Origin: Vitis vinifera
Taxonomy: Eukaryota; Streptophyta; Magnoliopsida; Vitales; Vitaceae
Assembly (NCBI RefSeq): GCF_030704535.1
Contig: NC_081823.1
Span: forward strand, 7,632,501 to 7,696,500
Length of the DNA stretch: 64,000 nt
Reading direction: 5' to 3'
In this document: positions 35,801 through 47,321 of the stretch, in pieces
Position numbering within the stretch: position 1 is the first letter of the stretch
How the letters are laid out: the number at the start of each line of letters is the position of its first letter
The notes under the pieces: model-generated
What the model was told of the DNA's origin: nothing
Databases searched by the model: none
The model's input: the letters and a program-made list of their open reading frames with translations, nothing else
Program-made: the position numbers and the translations under genes

Positions 35801-35936
35801 GCACGCCTCTTGTGCATGGAATCTCGAGAAATACCTGTGACAGCACAGTGCTTTGTTAGATTAACATCATGAAAACGAGATTGAAACAAACAGTGGAGAA
35901 ATGGAGAGGAAAAAGGGAAAACCAATCAATACCCAT
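32884..35936 (-). CDS. RPS8: 40S ribosomal protein S8 (eS8), 5 exons
   Basis: Cytosolic small-subunit ribosomal protein eS8. Exons in transcript order: 35936-35933 (only ATGG), 35834-35762, 34444-34111, 33628-33459, 32962-32884; total 660 nt, 219 aa, the usual plant length. The N-terminus is [20 protein letters not shown], followed by [89 protein letters not shown] and the C-terminal [15 protein letters not shown]. All splice joins keep frame. The 4-nt first coding exon ending just after the start codon is common in ribosomal protein genes. Intron 2 carries a LINE tail and a MITE. Upstream telo-boxes and site II elements fit co-regulation with other ribosomal protein genes. Confidence 0.95.
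34491..34694 (-). mobile_element. 5'-truncated LINE tail in RPS8 intron 2
   Basis: A 204-bp insert flanked by AACAAGTAC at 34482-34490 and 34695-34703 (extending to TT). It starts with a T run on the plus strand, so the poly-A is on the minus strand. It shares the GTATACAGGAAGTATA type of 3'-end sequence with the LINE tail at 40635-40730. Only 46 bp separate it from the exon 3 acceptor. Confidence 0.75.
34869..35195. mobile_element. Tourist-like MITE (family B, copy 2)
   Basis: It starts GGTTATGTTTGGTTCC and ends GGGAACCAAACATAGCC, with TTA target duplications at 34866-34868 and 35196-35198. Same family as 16181-16505 (inverted) and 58526-58837. It lies in RPS8 intron 2. Confidence 0.82.
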
Positions 35937-35949
35937 TGTTGCAGAGGGG

Positions 35950-36190
35950 GGGAATTCTAGGGTTTCTCTTCTTCCCGGAGACCCTAATCCTTGGCAGTGA
36001 GGCTAGGGTTTGGTGGAGGAAGGAACGAAGTGGGGTGTGCTTGGTTTTGAACAAAACCCTAATATCTGAAATTATTTTTATGCCCTTGCTCTTCTTTGTT
36101 TTACCTAATGGACTAGAGGTCATGCCCATTTGGTTAGGCAAGAAAACGGCCCACGTGATCTCGGGCCCTCATGGTTTGGGTTGGGCTCAC
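35950..36190 (-). promoter_or_regulatory. RPS8 5' region with telo-boxes and site II motifs
   Basis: Telo-box AAACCCTAA occurs at 36054-36062 (plus), and AAACCCTAG in reverse at 35952-35960 and 36003-36011. TGGGCC/TGGGCT site II-type motifs occur at 36149-36154 (as GGCCCA) and 36182-36187. A CACGTG G-box at 36152-36157 overlaps the first, and GGGCCC lies at 36163-36168. The telo-box plus site II combination is well known in plant ribosomal protein and cell-growth gene promoters. Positions relative to the transcription start are unknown. Confidence 0.7.
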
Positions 36191-36289
36191 ACTCTTAGCC
36201 AGACCCGGGCAGGCTTTCGACCGGGCTTAAAATTTGACTCTTTAACCCAAAATCGACCTAAACATCAGCAATAATAAATATAATAAGGT

Positions 36290-36811
36290 TTTTCAATAAA
36301 AATAGAAAAAAAAACCTGGGTTTTGTGATTAGATATTAAATACTTCTTGTATTGGAGCTTTCACCCAAAATAGTACATTTAAAAAAAAAATTCCAAAAAC
36401 TAAACTTGTTTCCAAAATAATGTCCAATCTAGTGCGTCTGTGTCACATAAGCTGCCATGTCATAAAACCGTAGTTGGTGACTACGGTTTTATTTTTCTAA
36501 AATAGTTAGAAACCGTAATCACCAACTGCGGTTTTAACTTTATATATATTTATATATAACTTTAATTTTTTAAATAAAAATATTATATTATTTTGATTTT
36601 AAATATACTTATTTCATTATTTAAAAAATAATAATATAGGAAATTAAATAATTGATATTCTTAATTTGATAAAAAATATATATTTTTTAATTTTATTATA
36701 ACAATAGGCACTATATTTAATACAAATATAATTAATTAATTAAAATTAAATATAAATAAAATATAATAAATTATATTTATTTAAAATAAATAAATTTTAA
36801 ATGCCTATTAG

Positions 36812-36874
<63 letters not shown>

Positions 36875-36927
36875 TATTATATTAATTAATAATTTTTTAT
36901 ATATTATATGTAAGTGGTATATAATAT

Positions 36928-36971
<44 letters not shown>

Positions 36972-39050
36972 TTTAATTTAAGTTTAAAATTTATCACATT
37001 TTTATTTAAATATATAAATAAATTTTATTGAAACAATTGACACTATATTTAATATAAATATAATTAGTTAATTAAAATTAAATATAAATAAAATATAATA
37101 AATTATATCACATGTATCATATCGATATGATAATAATTTATTTATATATCTAAATAATTGATATGTCAAAGCTCTCTTGTATTGTCTCTAAATAAGTTCT
37201 AATTCAATATTTAGTTCTTAATAAAAGGTTTTGTCATGTCACATGCCAAGTATCTAATGGAGAATCAATAACAAGAAATGTTTTCCACATTTTCTATGAG
37301 TTGAGCTTTGTGTTTACTTATAAACTAGATTCAGATTTAAATCAAATTGAGCCTCATATTCTTAGAAAGATGTTTCTCATGTCAAATTTCGAAACTCAAA
37401 CAAATTGCATTACCCAATACACGAGTTTTCCTTGTTCCCTTCACTTCTCACAATTTTTTAAGTTTTGAAATTTCTTATAAGTCTTGTTTTGTAACTTGAG
37501 TCAATGTAACTTAATCTTTTAATCAAGTTCACCCCCAAAATTATATCTTAAATCTAGTTTACTTAACCCTAAGCAACTTAACATTTATAGGACAAATTAC
37601 ATCCAATCCAACCCCTCCACATATACTAGTTTACTCAATTCCCCCATCATTAGGCATCCAATATTTAGTATGCTTGAGCCCAATCAACCTAACCCCTTAA
37701 CTAGGGTCAAGCTTATGGGTTGATTTGCATTCAACCCTGTCCACTAATTTGAGGTAAGTTTATGAGCCAAATTTAGATCCTAAGTTCGTGGAATGAAAGA
37801 AATAGAATAGAATTTGATGTTTTAATAGTTATGATCAAGGTTTTAAAAATGGAATCAATCGATTCAACTATCGATATTTTACCGCTCTAGTTTGGATGGC
37901 TCATTTGAGTTGTTTAAAGATTAGACCAATCCTAAACCACTTGAACCGACTATTAGACCCATGAATCACTTGAATTGAATAGTATATATATATATTTAAT
38001 GATATGTGTCATTTTGATGGTATTAATAGCTAAATGACTTCGACCCTTAGATGCTTAATTTCGAAATACTCATAGCTTCTTTGTCATTATCATCATGTCA
38101 ACTTAACCACTTTGCTTCTTAAAATCTTAGATTATATTGTCATGCCAAAAATTTTAAAATGAAAAAGGACCATCATATGCTATCATGACCTAATTTCTGA
38201 TTTCTTTTAGGGTCTTATGATTTATAACATGGTATAGTGCTCATGTTTGCTACTAAACTCGGCTAATTGCCCTAAACTACCCTCATATTAGCATTTGAAC
38301 TTCCTCTCTCATCTCTTGAAGTCATCCTCTTCATTTCTTATTGGTTTTCTTGGTTCTCTATTTGAAAATAAATTTTAGGGTTTTCTTTTCTTAAATTGAT
38401 TTTTGATTCTATGATGAATGAAGTTAGGTTTTGACACATGGATAGATTGGATTAGTTTAAGTTTCGATCCAACTTCAAATTTGATTGAGTTGCAAATTTG
38501 AATCTCACTATAGGCATTGATTGAATTTTTTTTTTATAAAAACTTTTGAACATATGTAGTGATTGAATTATTAATTCATATATTTATCAAGATTCTATGA
38601 AAATCAACATTGAATTTATGGTATGAAAAACGTTTTTTTTTTCTCTCTAGAATGGCAAAGCTTCTCATCCCTTCTTAGGTTCCTTGTCTCCATAACCAAA
38701 TTTAAGATTTTATTTTTCTAAATTGATTTTTGATGATCAATATTTAGGTTTTTCAAACATGCCTTTTTTTTTTAACCTATTAAATTACTGGTTCATCCAT
38801 TTTTATAGAAATTTTAGTAGAATTTATCATTTTTAACTATTTATAATTATTTTTAATTTTAATAATATATAAATTTTATATTTATAATTTTACTAATTCA
38901 ATTACAATTCAATTATTCAACCAGTGAATCGTGAATCTGTAAATTTTTTTATGTTTTTTATTTACTGATGGTAGCTTTTTACACTGGGGGGAGTTTTTTA
39001 TATCACCCCCGACAAGTGGTCATTCAAGAAAGGCAGAAAGAGCAAATAGC
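36290..39050. other. AT-rich spacer with inverted, direct and (AT)n repeats
   Basis: No gene recognised. It holds an inverted-repeat cluster at 36463-36537 and long (AT) microsatellites at 36814-36870 and about 36930-36969. A roughly 90-bp direct repeat lies at about 36695-36785 and 37022-37110 (both include CACTATATTTAATA and AAAATTAAATATAAATAAAA). The microsatellites lie between the two direct copies. From 37140 to 39050 the sequence is AT-rich with no structure I can name. Confidence 0.55.
36463..36537. repeat. Inverted-repeat cluster (ACCGTAGT hairpins)
   Basis: TAAAACCGTAGT (36463-36474), spacer TGGTG, then ACTACGGTTTTA (36480-36491): a perfect 12-bp stem. It is followed by AACCGTAATCACCAACTGCGG (about 36511-36531), nearly the reverse complement of the first unit's centre, so the two units can also pair with each other. 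Confidence 0.7.
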
Positions 39051-39058
39051 CTCATGTG

Positions 39059-39328
39059 GTGTTTGTTTTTTTACTTAATTCTAAATAGAACCTTAATACT
39101 TAATAGTATTAAATATTAGGTTGTTTGTTTTTGTAGTATTTTATTTCTATTAAGTATTAAAAAGTAAAAAAAATCATTGTGTTATTTTTTCTATTTAGAA
39201 AAAGCCACATATTTTGACTTTTTCTATTTAGTAAAAAATTTATAATAAGTCATGAAAAATTAAAAAAATAAACAACCTAAATTCTAAAACTAAATGATTT
39301 TCAACTAAAAGCCAAAAAAATAAACACC
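39059..39328. mobile_element. MITE-like element (family A, copy 2)
   Basis: It starts GGTGTTTGTTTTTTTAC and ends AAAAATAAACACC, imperfect inverted repeats. The internal TTAATACTTAATAGTATTAA and TTGTTTGTTTTTGTAGTATT match the element at 7866-8397. No clear TSD. Confidence 0.6.
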
Positions 39329-39551
39329 ATCTCAGACTTCTTCTTGGAATTCCCTCCATACCCTTCTTCTTGGAAGCATCGTGGCATCACTTTGTTGATC
39401 GTTCAGCATGGCACTAAGCGAAATTGGAACCCTATTCCTCCTCTCTGTGCGCAAAGCATCCGTAGAATCTGTTCACGACTTTGCATTTCTTTCAGAAGCA
39501 AATATAAAAGCTGATCATTTAGGCTGACAACAATAATACCATCTTCAAATT

Positions 39552-41929
39552 ATGAACCAAATCATGCAAAAGCCTCATTCTTTGCTCCATTTGGACAATC
39601 CAAAAGGGGGGTTTTCAATGGCTGCTTCATTGGGTTCTCATACTTTGCTCAGAAACTCTCATCAGAGGACTGTAAGGTTTGCCCCTTTCAGTGGAGGGGA
39701 GAGAAGACAGACCCTTAGTTTCAAGTTTTCAGAGCTTAAGCCCCACAACCCATGGAGGATTTTAGTTTGCAAGGGCGAATTCGTTGAGTTTGAAGAGAGA
39801 ACAAGCCCAAATGAGGTAAAACCCAGATTGACATTCTCTCAAAGTTTCAATGTTTTTGTGTTTGTTGATTGATTGTGGTACCACTTGTTAGATTTTGGGA
39901 AAACCCATTACTAACTTAAAGTAAGCGTTTCTTATCCCTCTGTTTGAAAATATTATTGATTTTCATGAGAACTCTAAATTATTGACTTATCTTTCTGTTA
40001 GACTTTGGGAGGAGGCACAATTCCTTGATACTGAATCTATTAGTATGAGCCAACAGTTCTGGAAATGGTATTAAGGTTTAGTTTTGTTGGAAATATCCCA
40101 TGAGTTACGTATTGATGGGAAAACTCACCTTAATAAACAAGACAAAAGGTGAAGAATTTTGGACCACAAGTTGGTTTGTGATTTCGTGAAATTCTGGAAA
40201 AAAAAAATTCAAAATTGTGAACCCAGCTGTTGTAATGTGAAATTGAATGTAGAAGTTGAAGAAAATGGCAACCTGCTCTTTGACAGAGCTGTGTTGGACC
40301 ATGCTATCGAAAGCGGAAGTATTCAATTCGACCCTGGTCTCATTCTAGCTGGCTGGAACAAGGGCAATACTTTAAGAGAGATCCAACTTGAACCTCTACA
40401 AGGTTACCTGACTGAATTCAGCCATCTAGATTCCGAGGTATATGCCACAGCTTCCTAGCTACTGTGCTCAATTGGAAAGACATTAAAATTTGAGAGCAAG
40501 CTAATGTATAATAGATCTTTGTGATCAGGATTAGGATTTTATCATGTGTCATCCAGCCATTGACTGGTTCTAGTTTTGTCTTTGTAGTCCTAAGGTTGTC
40601 AATATTTCGACATGGCTATAAGAAATTTCCATGATTTTTTTATTTTTAATTTTTTGATAGGCAGAGTGATATATTAATAAGCGCCAAAAAAAACACAGGA
40701 GGTATACAAGTGCATAGCAAAGAAAAGAACAAGAAATTTCTATGAAATGAACAATGTGCTTTTTACTCATATATGCTGTTTGTTCACCTTTCTCAGTTCT
40801 ATTAGTTGTCTCGTCACTTACTATGAATCCTTGATTGAATTGCTTTAATATTTCAATGAATGATGGAGGAGTTACTCATTTATTCAGTTTTTTTGCTCAA
40901 AAGGTCAGAAAAGAGATTGAACAATGCTATGAACTCATAAACAAGCTTGGGAGGGGAGTTGTGTATCTGGGTTCTTCAAGGATGGGGCCTGATCATTCTC
41001 ATTACTTGCAAGCTCTTGAGTTGGGAAGAGAGGCAAGTTTCTTCATACTTTTCAAAGCATACATCCATGTAAATGCATGTAATATGATGTATATGAAGTA
41101 TGAATCCACATGTCAAAATATAAGAAGGATATATTAGCGCATAAGCACGAAGTGCACTGTGAAATACAATCTTCTCAATATCTGAGATTCTCCATGTATT
41201 CAAATAAGCCTTTTCTGCAATCATCTTTTGGCAGGTTGCAAATCTTTTGGACTGTACTTCATGGACAGGGGCTGGTCCAGGCCTCATGGATGCTGCTTCT
41301 AAAGGTGCTTTGCAGGCAGGAAAACCAGTTGGTGGATTTAAGATAGGCAGAGAAGCTGGCCAACAGACGGCCTTGAGTTTTCATCCATACCTACCTTCAG
41401 AAACCTACTTCACATGCAGGTAAAGCAAAGTACTAGCCATTACTAGTAGCATGCTGGTAGAATATTCAAGGCTATATGGTTTGATGAACTGCTTCTAAAA
41501 AAATGCAGGTTTTTCTCCGCAAGGAAGCACGGGCTTGTGGATGCTGCAGTGAGAAGTTGTAATTGTGATCGAACAGCTGTAGTTGCCCTTCCTGGTGGGA
41601 TTGGCACCCTAGATGAGGTGTTTGAGATTCTAGCATTAATCCAGCTACAAAGAATTGGATCAGAGCTTCCAGTTCCTTTCCTTTTGATGAACTATGACTC
41701 TTTTTATTCAAAACTGCTAGATTTTCTTAGTGACTCTGAGTGTTGGGGCACTGTCTGCAAGGGAGAGGTTGAATCACTTTGGAAGGTCTGTAACAATAAT
41801 TCAGAAGCTTTGTCCTATTTGGCTGAATTTTATGATCTTCCTCTGGGTGACAACGGCAAATGTGAAACTGGATTGGCAACTGCAAGTGGGCCAATTTCTT
41901 ACCTTATTGGTAAATTTGTTGGGAACTGA
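39552..41929 (+). CDS. LOG-like (TIGR00730/lysine-decarboxylase-like) protein, 4 exons
   Basis: Member of the LOG/TIGR00730 family. Characterised LOG proteins are cytokinin riboside 5'-monophosphate phosphoribohydrolases; members of this divergent group are often labelled putative lysine decarboxylase. Exons: 39552-39815, 40904-41032, 41235-41419, 41509-41929; 999 nt, 332 aa. Motifs are YLGSSRMGPDHSHY, TGAGPGLM (residues 142-149), FSARKHGLVDAAV and PGGIGTLDEVFEI (PGG at 221-223, E229), the nucleotide-binding/catalytic signature PGGxGTxxE. The first about 85 residues are Ser/Arg-rich and poorly acidic, consistent with a plastid transit peptide. Intron 2 uses a GC donor (GAG then GCAAGT). From memory the closest Arabidopsis protein is At1g50575. 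Upstream in-frame Met choices (1, 5, 22) are unresolved. Confidence 0.85.
40635..40730 (-). mobile_element. Short 5'-truncated LINE tail in LOG-like intron 1
   Basis: A 96-bp insert bounded by AAGAAATTTCCATGA (40620-40634) and AAGAAATTTCTATGA (40731-40745), a 15-bp duplication with one mismatch. A T-rich start on the plus strand indicates a minus-strand poly-A tail. It contains GGAGGTATACAAG, as in the other LINE 3' ends here. Confidence 0.72.
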
Positions 41930-44357
41930 CTGCTGTGAGATTGTCCTTAAGACCATTTTTAACTGTATGCACTTGAGGAGTTGATGAAATTGATTATGTT
42001 GTACATGTTGAACTTAGAATTGAATGTTACTTTTTCATCTAGAATGAGAGCTTAGACTTTAGCATGCTGAACTATCCAAAATCCATCCCTTCATAGTGAT
42101 TTCAGTATTTTATGAGCATCCTGCATCTGCATTATAGAAGCAGAATATGCACTCTTTCATAAATCATAAACATGCTTAAAACAGAGAATTAAATATATTG
42201 CCTGGTTACTCTGCATCGAACCAGAACTCTTTATTACCGCAAACACCAAATGACATTCTCCAATGGTTCAGGAAAGGGCCTTGGCAAGGGGCTAATTCCA
42301 ACCCTATGACTTGTTGCTTGGAATTTAGTGTTTTAAACTTTGTTCGTCAGGCATTCTTGGGTTAGCAAATGGAAGGACTCTTGTGATTACTTTGTTTTCC
42401 TTCCAACAATCCATGGATATGCCTAGCAGTGTTTCGATATACAGTCAATTGAGAATCGCTTCTTGGCCCCATGTTGGCTAGAAGTTCTGCACAAGAGTTG
42501 CCTTCATGGAGGCTTTCAGATGGTGCAGTCCCAACTCCCATCTGAAAGCACTACAGAGTCATCCAAGAATGCCCTCTTCAAGGACATTCCCCGAAGGCCC
42601 TGAGCTCAGCTGTGGATTGCCTCTAGAATTATCATTCATGACTGAACCCACCAAGCAAGAAGATGTGAATACTGTGGTGTGTGGGAAGACTTCTGAAACA
42701 GAATCCAGAGTGGCCTTCAAAATTTCCTTCTTGTATGGTAGAATAAAAAGAATAGATCGAGTTCACAGGCATGTAAAAGACTGAATATGGCCTTGTAGCA
42801 TCACTTCATTGTGTAGATACCTGAAAAATGTGTAGCTTAATAAGCTTCAATCTGCAGCACTTTTACACAAAAGTACAGAAAAAGTCTATATCAAGTTTGT
42901 TTTTAATTGCATACAAACCAGTTATTTTTCTTTTCTGCTTAGGTTACTGCATTGGTCCTAATTTTGGCCCGCCAGCGTTGAGCAGTCTGATGCATTAAGA
43001 TATAATACGCATATATAAGATGCGGTATATGTTTATAAATTCCTGAAAAAATTGGAACACAACCCTGACAACCATCATCACATGGAGCAATTCAATTCCC
43101 ACATATTGTATCTAAAACGAGGATCAAAGTTCTCAAAATACCATTCATAAACACCATCCCATGAACTCAGAAAGAACAAGAACAGACGAGAATGTACATT
43201 AGAAGTATCAAATACGAAGGCATGTTTGAGCGGTTCACACATCAGCCTTTGGTTCAACTGGGAATGGTTCTGCATCCACCCTTTGCAGTGCCTGTTGCTG
43301 AAACTAGCCTCTGGCTCTAGGCGTTTGAGCCAATAATTTGACTGGGGAGGAGGCCCAGCAGACCTCTGCATGTCTACCTGTTTTCACCAGTATGTTCATG
43401 AGCAGACCCAGGTCGATTTTCCCAGAAACTCTTAATGCATCAACGGTGAATGAAACTCAAAGCAATAAAAATGAAAAGAAGAAAAAAAGGCCATCACCCC
43501 ACATAGAAAGCATGAAAAAATCTGAAAAAAATTACTGATATTACCAGCAAAACATGCATCAACATTGAGAACTACCTTGAACTCTGAAAAACTTCTGTTG
43601 AAGCTTTCTACCATCCCACAGAGCGAATATTCAATTTCAGATGACAAGTCAAGAAAGAGAGGTACAAGTACAAAGAAAACAAAATATTATAGTGCAGCCA
43701 TGTGTGGTACTGGTGTATCCACTGAAAACGTCAGTAAGTTTTTGTTGATGGAGATCACGAACAGACTGGAATGATGAGATCATATACTGGTGTACTTATT
43801 CAAGAATGGATGATCATCTTGATTATCATAAAAAGGGTAATAAATATAGGATTTTTTTCAACTGTTCTGAAATTTTCTCTTTGGATGAGTTTCAATCAGA
43901 CTGTAATGAATAATCAAAACTTATTTAAATATATTTAATTTCTTTTAATTAAGTGAAACTCATCAAATAATGACATAAAAGATAATTACCAAACTTTGGC
44001 ATGCTTAGCAGAATAGGTGCTGGATTGTAATCAACTTTGATTTCTTTATAACTCAATTATTCTCCACATGTCCAAGCATCATGCCAAAAGCATTTTCCTT
44101 TAATACATTCATCTCATTTTTCTTAGATTCATCATCGAATACGCCCAGGGCCACTTTCAAATCACATTGGGTTTGTAGAGAGTAATATGCGTCAAGCTCA
44201 TGGGATTCGAGTCAAAGCTCAAAACCAAGATACAAGAGTGATTTGCTGCATAAGAAGACATTTCATTATTTAGCTCGCAATTGGTTTCAGAATATCAAAC
44301 GTTACAAGGTACCTCATGGCCACACCAGCAGTCTACACTAATGAACTCCTGAGCTTA
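41930..44357. other. Spacer between convergent LOG-like and TIM22-like genes
   Basis: Both flanking genes end here. The likely 3' UTRs occupy the edges. Open frames at 42506-42784 (+) and 43078-43371 (-) have no recognisable family or splice context. I see no RNA gene. Confidence 0.5.
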
Positions 44358-46710
44358 TCAGTGAGCTGCAGGAAAATTGCCCTTGTTGGGTTTTTGCAGG
44401 GACCGGCAGAAGTGTGAGAAGGATTCTTTCAACTCATCTGGAAGAGGGAATGCTAGGGGAGGAAGTGCCTTTTTGCCCCCTCTTTCGTTTCTCATTGAAA
44501 ATGGATGTGCAAGGGCTGGCTGCTGCTTGTTAAGCCCTTCAATGATAAATGAGAACACCCCAAAAGTGACGCAGCTCTGTAGAAGAGCCTGTGGTGTACC
44601 TACAAAACATATGTAGCACAAGTAGGCCTCAATTTAATAGGTTGATAGCCCTTGTAGTAATCTATCAACCAGATGTTTAAGTACCTGGAAAACTTAATGC
44701 GAGACCAGTGCAACACCCAGCTACTCCAGCATTCACAACTGTAAAGAAACAGAACATGGTTATCTTAAAATGGATAAATTATATGAAATGCCAGTTGTAG
44801 AGTTGAGATGCCATACCATCATCCTTTCCTCTCAACCTCTTCAGAAAACAGACAACCAAACTGTGAACTCCAGACAAAATTGCAAATGTCTGTTAAGGGA
44901 AAAGATAAGAAGAGGAAACCTTAGTTTATAGCAAGGTATCAGGATAACATAAAATTTATGGGGTTAATAAAGTGGAAAAACAAATACAATTCAGCCAATC
45001 AAAGTTTACAATATATCATATGGTCTCTCATACCTTGGCAGAAGATCCGGCCTCTGCAAAGGATCCTTTAAAGCCTTTTTTCTTAACCAAACCCAAACCT
45101 GAAACATGTATCCATATAAGGCATTTATTCATCACAGTAACACATCCTCCAAGAAGAGACAAAATGACTGGCTTATGGTAACACCATCAAATTTTAACAA
45201 TTAGTGAGAATCAATACTAGTTTTTCAATTTTAACCTTCAATTGCAGCATGTAATCCATGAGCCAGAGATCAGAATAATTATGTCTAAGCTACACCAACA
45301 TCTCAACCTGGGATCAGTAATAAATTATTCAACACCAACCCCAACCCCAAACCCAACCCCAGCATCCACCCCCAACACCCACCCCCACCCCCACAAATAG
45401 TATCATACCTTCGGTAGCAGGCAGAAAAAGCATGCTTGTCTATTAGATGGTTTAAAAAATAGTTAGATTCCAACACTTAACAAATTCTAATTTAGCTCCC
45501 TAATTTTTGTTTGTTTGCTTGTTTGTTTGTTTGTTTGTTTTGGTTAGAAACTCCAACCATGAGATAGGAAATAAGTTTTTATTTATATTTTCTATGTGAA
45601 TAGCATTATTCAAATGCATATCCAAGTCACAAATCTTGTGCTTTACCTAATTGTACAGGTCAATGACTCAATAATGCTCAAAGCAGAAGCGTTCAGGTCG
45701 AAACAAACCATTAAACCATCAGAAGCAGCTGGGTCACTTCATCTATACTTATCCAGAAGAAATTGTATCTCCTGCTACAGTAAGTTTCAATAAGAGCAAT
45801 TTAAAACCGACATCCCACCCACCTGTTTTTCGTTAAAAACCTTGACATAAATGGCAACAAAAGAGAAAAAAAATACAAAAATAAAAACTGATATTGGTAC
45901 AAGAGAAGGAGATGAATCGGACTGCACATATATGACTTAGGAAAAGAGGAAGACAGAGAGAGATGGGAAGACTACAATCCCCACATAGTTACAACCTCTA
46001 AAATTGTTTTGTACTCCCAGCCAATGGTTTCATTAATCTCATTACCAGCAAAACAAAGTGGCAAATTACGTAATACATTACCAGCAACACTCAAGTCTCA
46101 ACCTATGGTTTTCAGGCGACTTCAACATCTATTTCTCAACAGTAAACCGCAGAAATAAAAAAAAAAAAAAAATGAGACTCTTAAAATACTAACAATGATG
46201 AACAAACAACATATGAAAAGTTCAACAATGAAAGCCACTAAAGCAAAACCCACTAAAATTTGTCAACTTTATAGCCTTACAAACAAATACAGAACAGTTA
46301 TTACGTTTCCCAATCATAAATACAACAAAAATTTTAAATATGTATTCTTCATTAACAGCCCTAGCTTAATACAACCGGCAATCGCATCAAAACTCTAAAC
46401 AGAACCCTAAAAATCAGAGATTCTTTAATATTAACAAGCAAAATCAACTAATATGAAAAACCAGAGAATAAAAAAAATGCAAACACAAAGCACATTCATA
46501 AAAAAATTACAAGAGAGAGAACGAACCGTAGCCGAAAATGGAGCCCATGAAAGCGCCAGCGACTGAGTCGCCGGCGAACCTGAGAAGGCATACTATAGGA
46601 GGACCGGAAAGGTTAGCTTTCAAAGCGTCTGAAGAATTGGAGGTAACAGTAGAGTTAGGGTTTTCGAAATCAGCATCAGAATCGGTGTTTGGAGAATCCG
46701 CCGTCGCCAT
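44358..46710 (-). CDS. TIM22-like (Tim17/Tim22/Tim23 family) protein, 5 exons
   Basis: Multi-pass inner-membrane protein of the Tim17/22/23 family. Closest by memory are Arabidopsis TIM22-like proteins At5g55510 and At4g26670 (HP20), implicated in protein import into chloroplasts and/or mitochondria. Exons: 46710-46527, 45098-45034, 44889-44817, 44738-44685, 44599-44358; 618 nt, 205 aa. An acidic Ser/Asn/Asp-rich N-terminus (about 45 residues) precedes glycine-rich membrane segments: [73 protein letters not shown] and [18 protein letters not shown]. The RLRGKDDxxNAGVAGC region is the family's most conserved loop. The C-terminus is polar. ATG 46710 is the only in-frame ATG before the acidic domain. 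Length agrees with the family (about 210). Confidence 0.88.
45335..45541. repeat. CCCCA-rich tract and (TTTG)n in TIM22-like intron 1
   Basis: About 45335-45395 is a CCCCAACCC/CACCC-rich simple tract. About 45506-45541 is (TTTG) repeated roughly nine times with one interruption. Both are intronic. Confidence 0.7.
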
Positions 46711-47074
46711 TGGCCTATCTATCAAAATGCAGCTCCGATTCTCGTCTGATTGTGTTGCGATATGTAGATATTTTTAACCTCTAAACGACACCGTTTTTCC
46801 TCTATCCCTCCAAAAATCGACCCCATCTGGCCTTTGTATTAAACGCACCGTTTTAGTTGCAACTGCCACCTTAGCTTTCTAGTAAAATTTATTTATTTAT
46901 TATCAGCTGTTTATTAATTAGGGCACTTCCTTTAGAATCCTAAAAAGTGTTTTTGCAATGAAAATAAAAATGTGTTTTGCAGTTGTTTTAAAAATCGTTT
47001 TTAGTCCTTTTAACGGTCAAGTGATAAACAATTTTAAATATTAAAAAGGGTAGAATGATTTCTAAACATATTCT

Positions 47075-47321
47075 AAAAGTTCATTTATTAGTAATTTTAG
47101 AAAGTGTTTTTAATATTTTTTAATACTTAAACATTTTTATTTTTTAAATATTAAAAAAATTAAAAATACTTTCCAAAATCACTATTAAACACGCTTTAAA
47201 AGTGCGTTTGATATTGATTTTAAAAAGTATTTATAACATTTCTAATAATTAAATAATAAAAATGTTCAAATATGAGAAATATTAAAAATACTTCCTAAAT
47301 TCACTATCAAACGGGTTCTAA
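47075..47321. mobile_element. Two adjacent about 120-bp inverted-repeat elements
   Basis: The unit at 47202-47321 runs from GTGCGTTTGATATTGATTTT to TCACTATCAAACGGG, and the two ends are reverse complements over about 35 bp. The unit at about 47075-47196 has the same design (AGTAATTTTAGAAAGTGTTT to CACTATTAAACACGC) but is more decayed. Both lie upstream of the TIM22-like gene. They look like small MITEs or solo hairpins of one family. Confidence 0.5.

Noticed and set aside
36797-36997. 66-codon open frame of alternating Ile/Tyr
   Set aside because: Produced entirely by the (AT) microsatellite.
42506-42784. 92-codon plus-strand frame between the LOG-like and TIM22-like genes
   Set aside because: No recognisable domain; lies in the convergent 3' spacer and shows no intron or promoter signals.
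43078-43371. 97-codon minus-strand frame as a sixth TIM22-like exon
   Set aside because: The TIM22-like frame already ends at 44358 at the normal family length, and the sequence lacks the family's glycine-rich membrane motifs.
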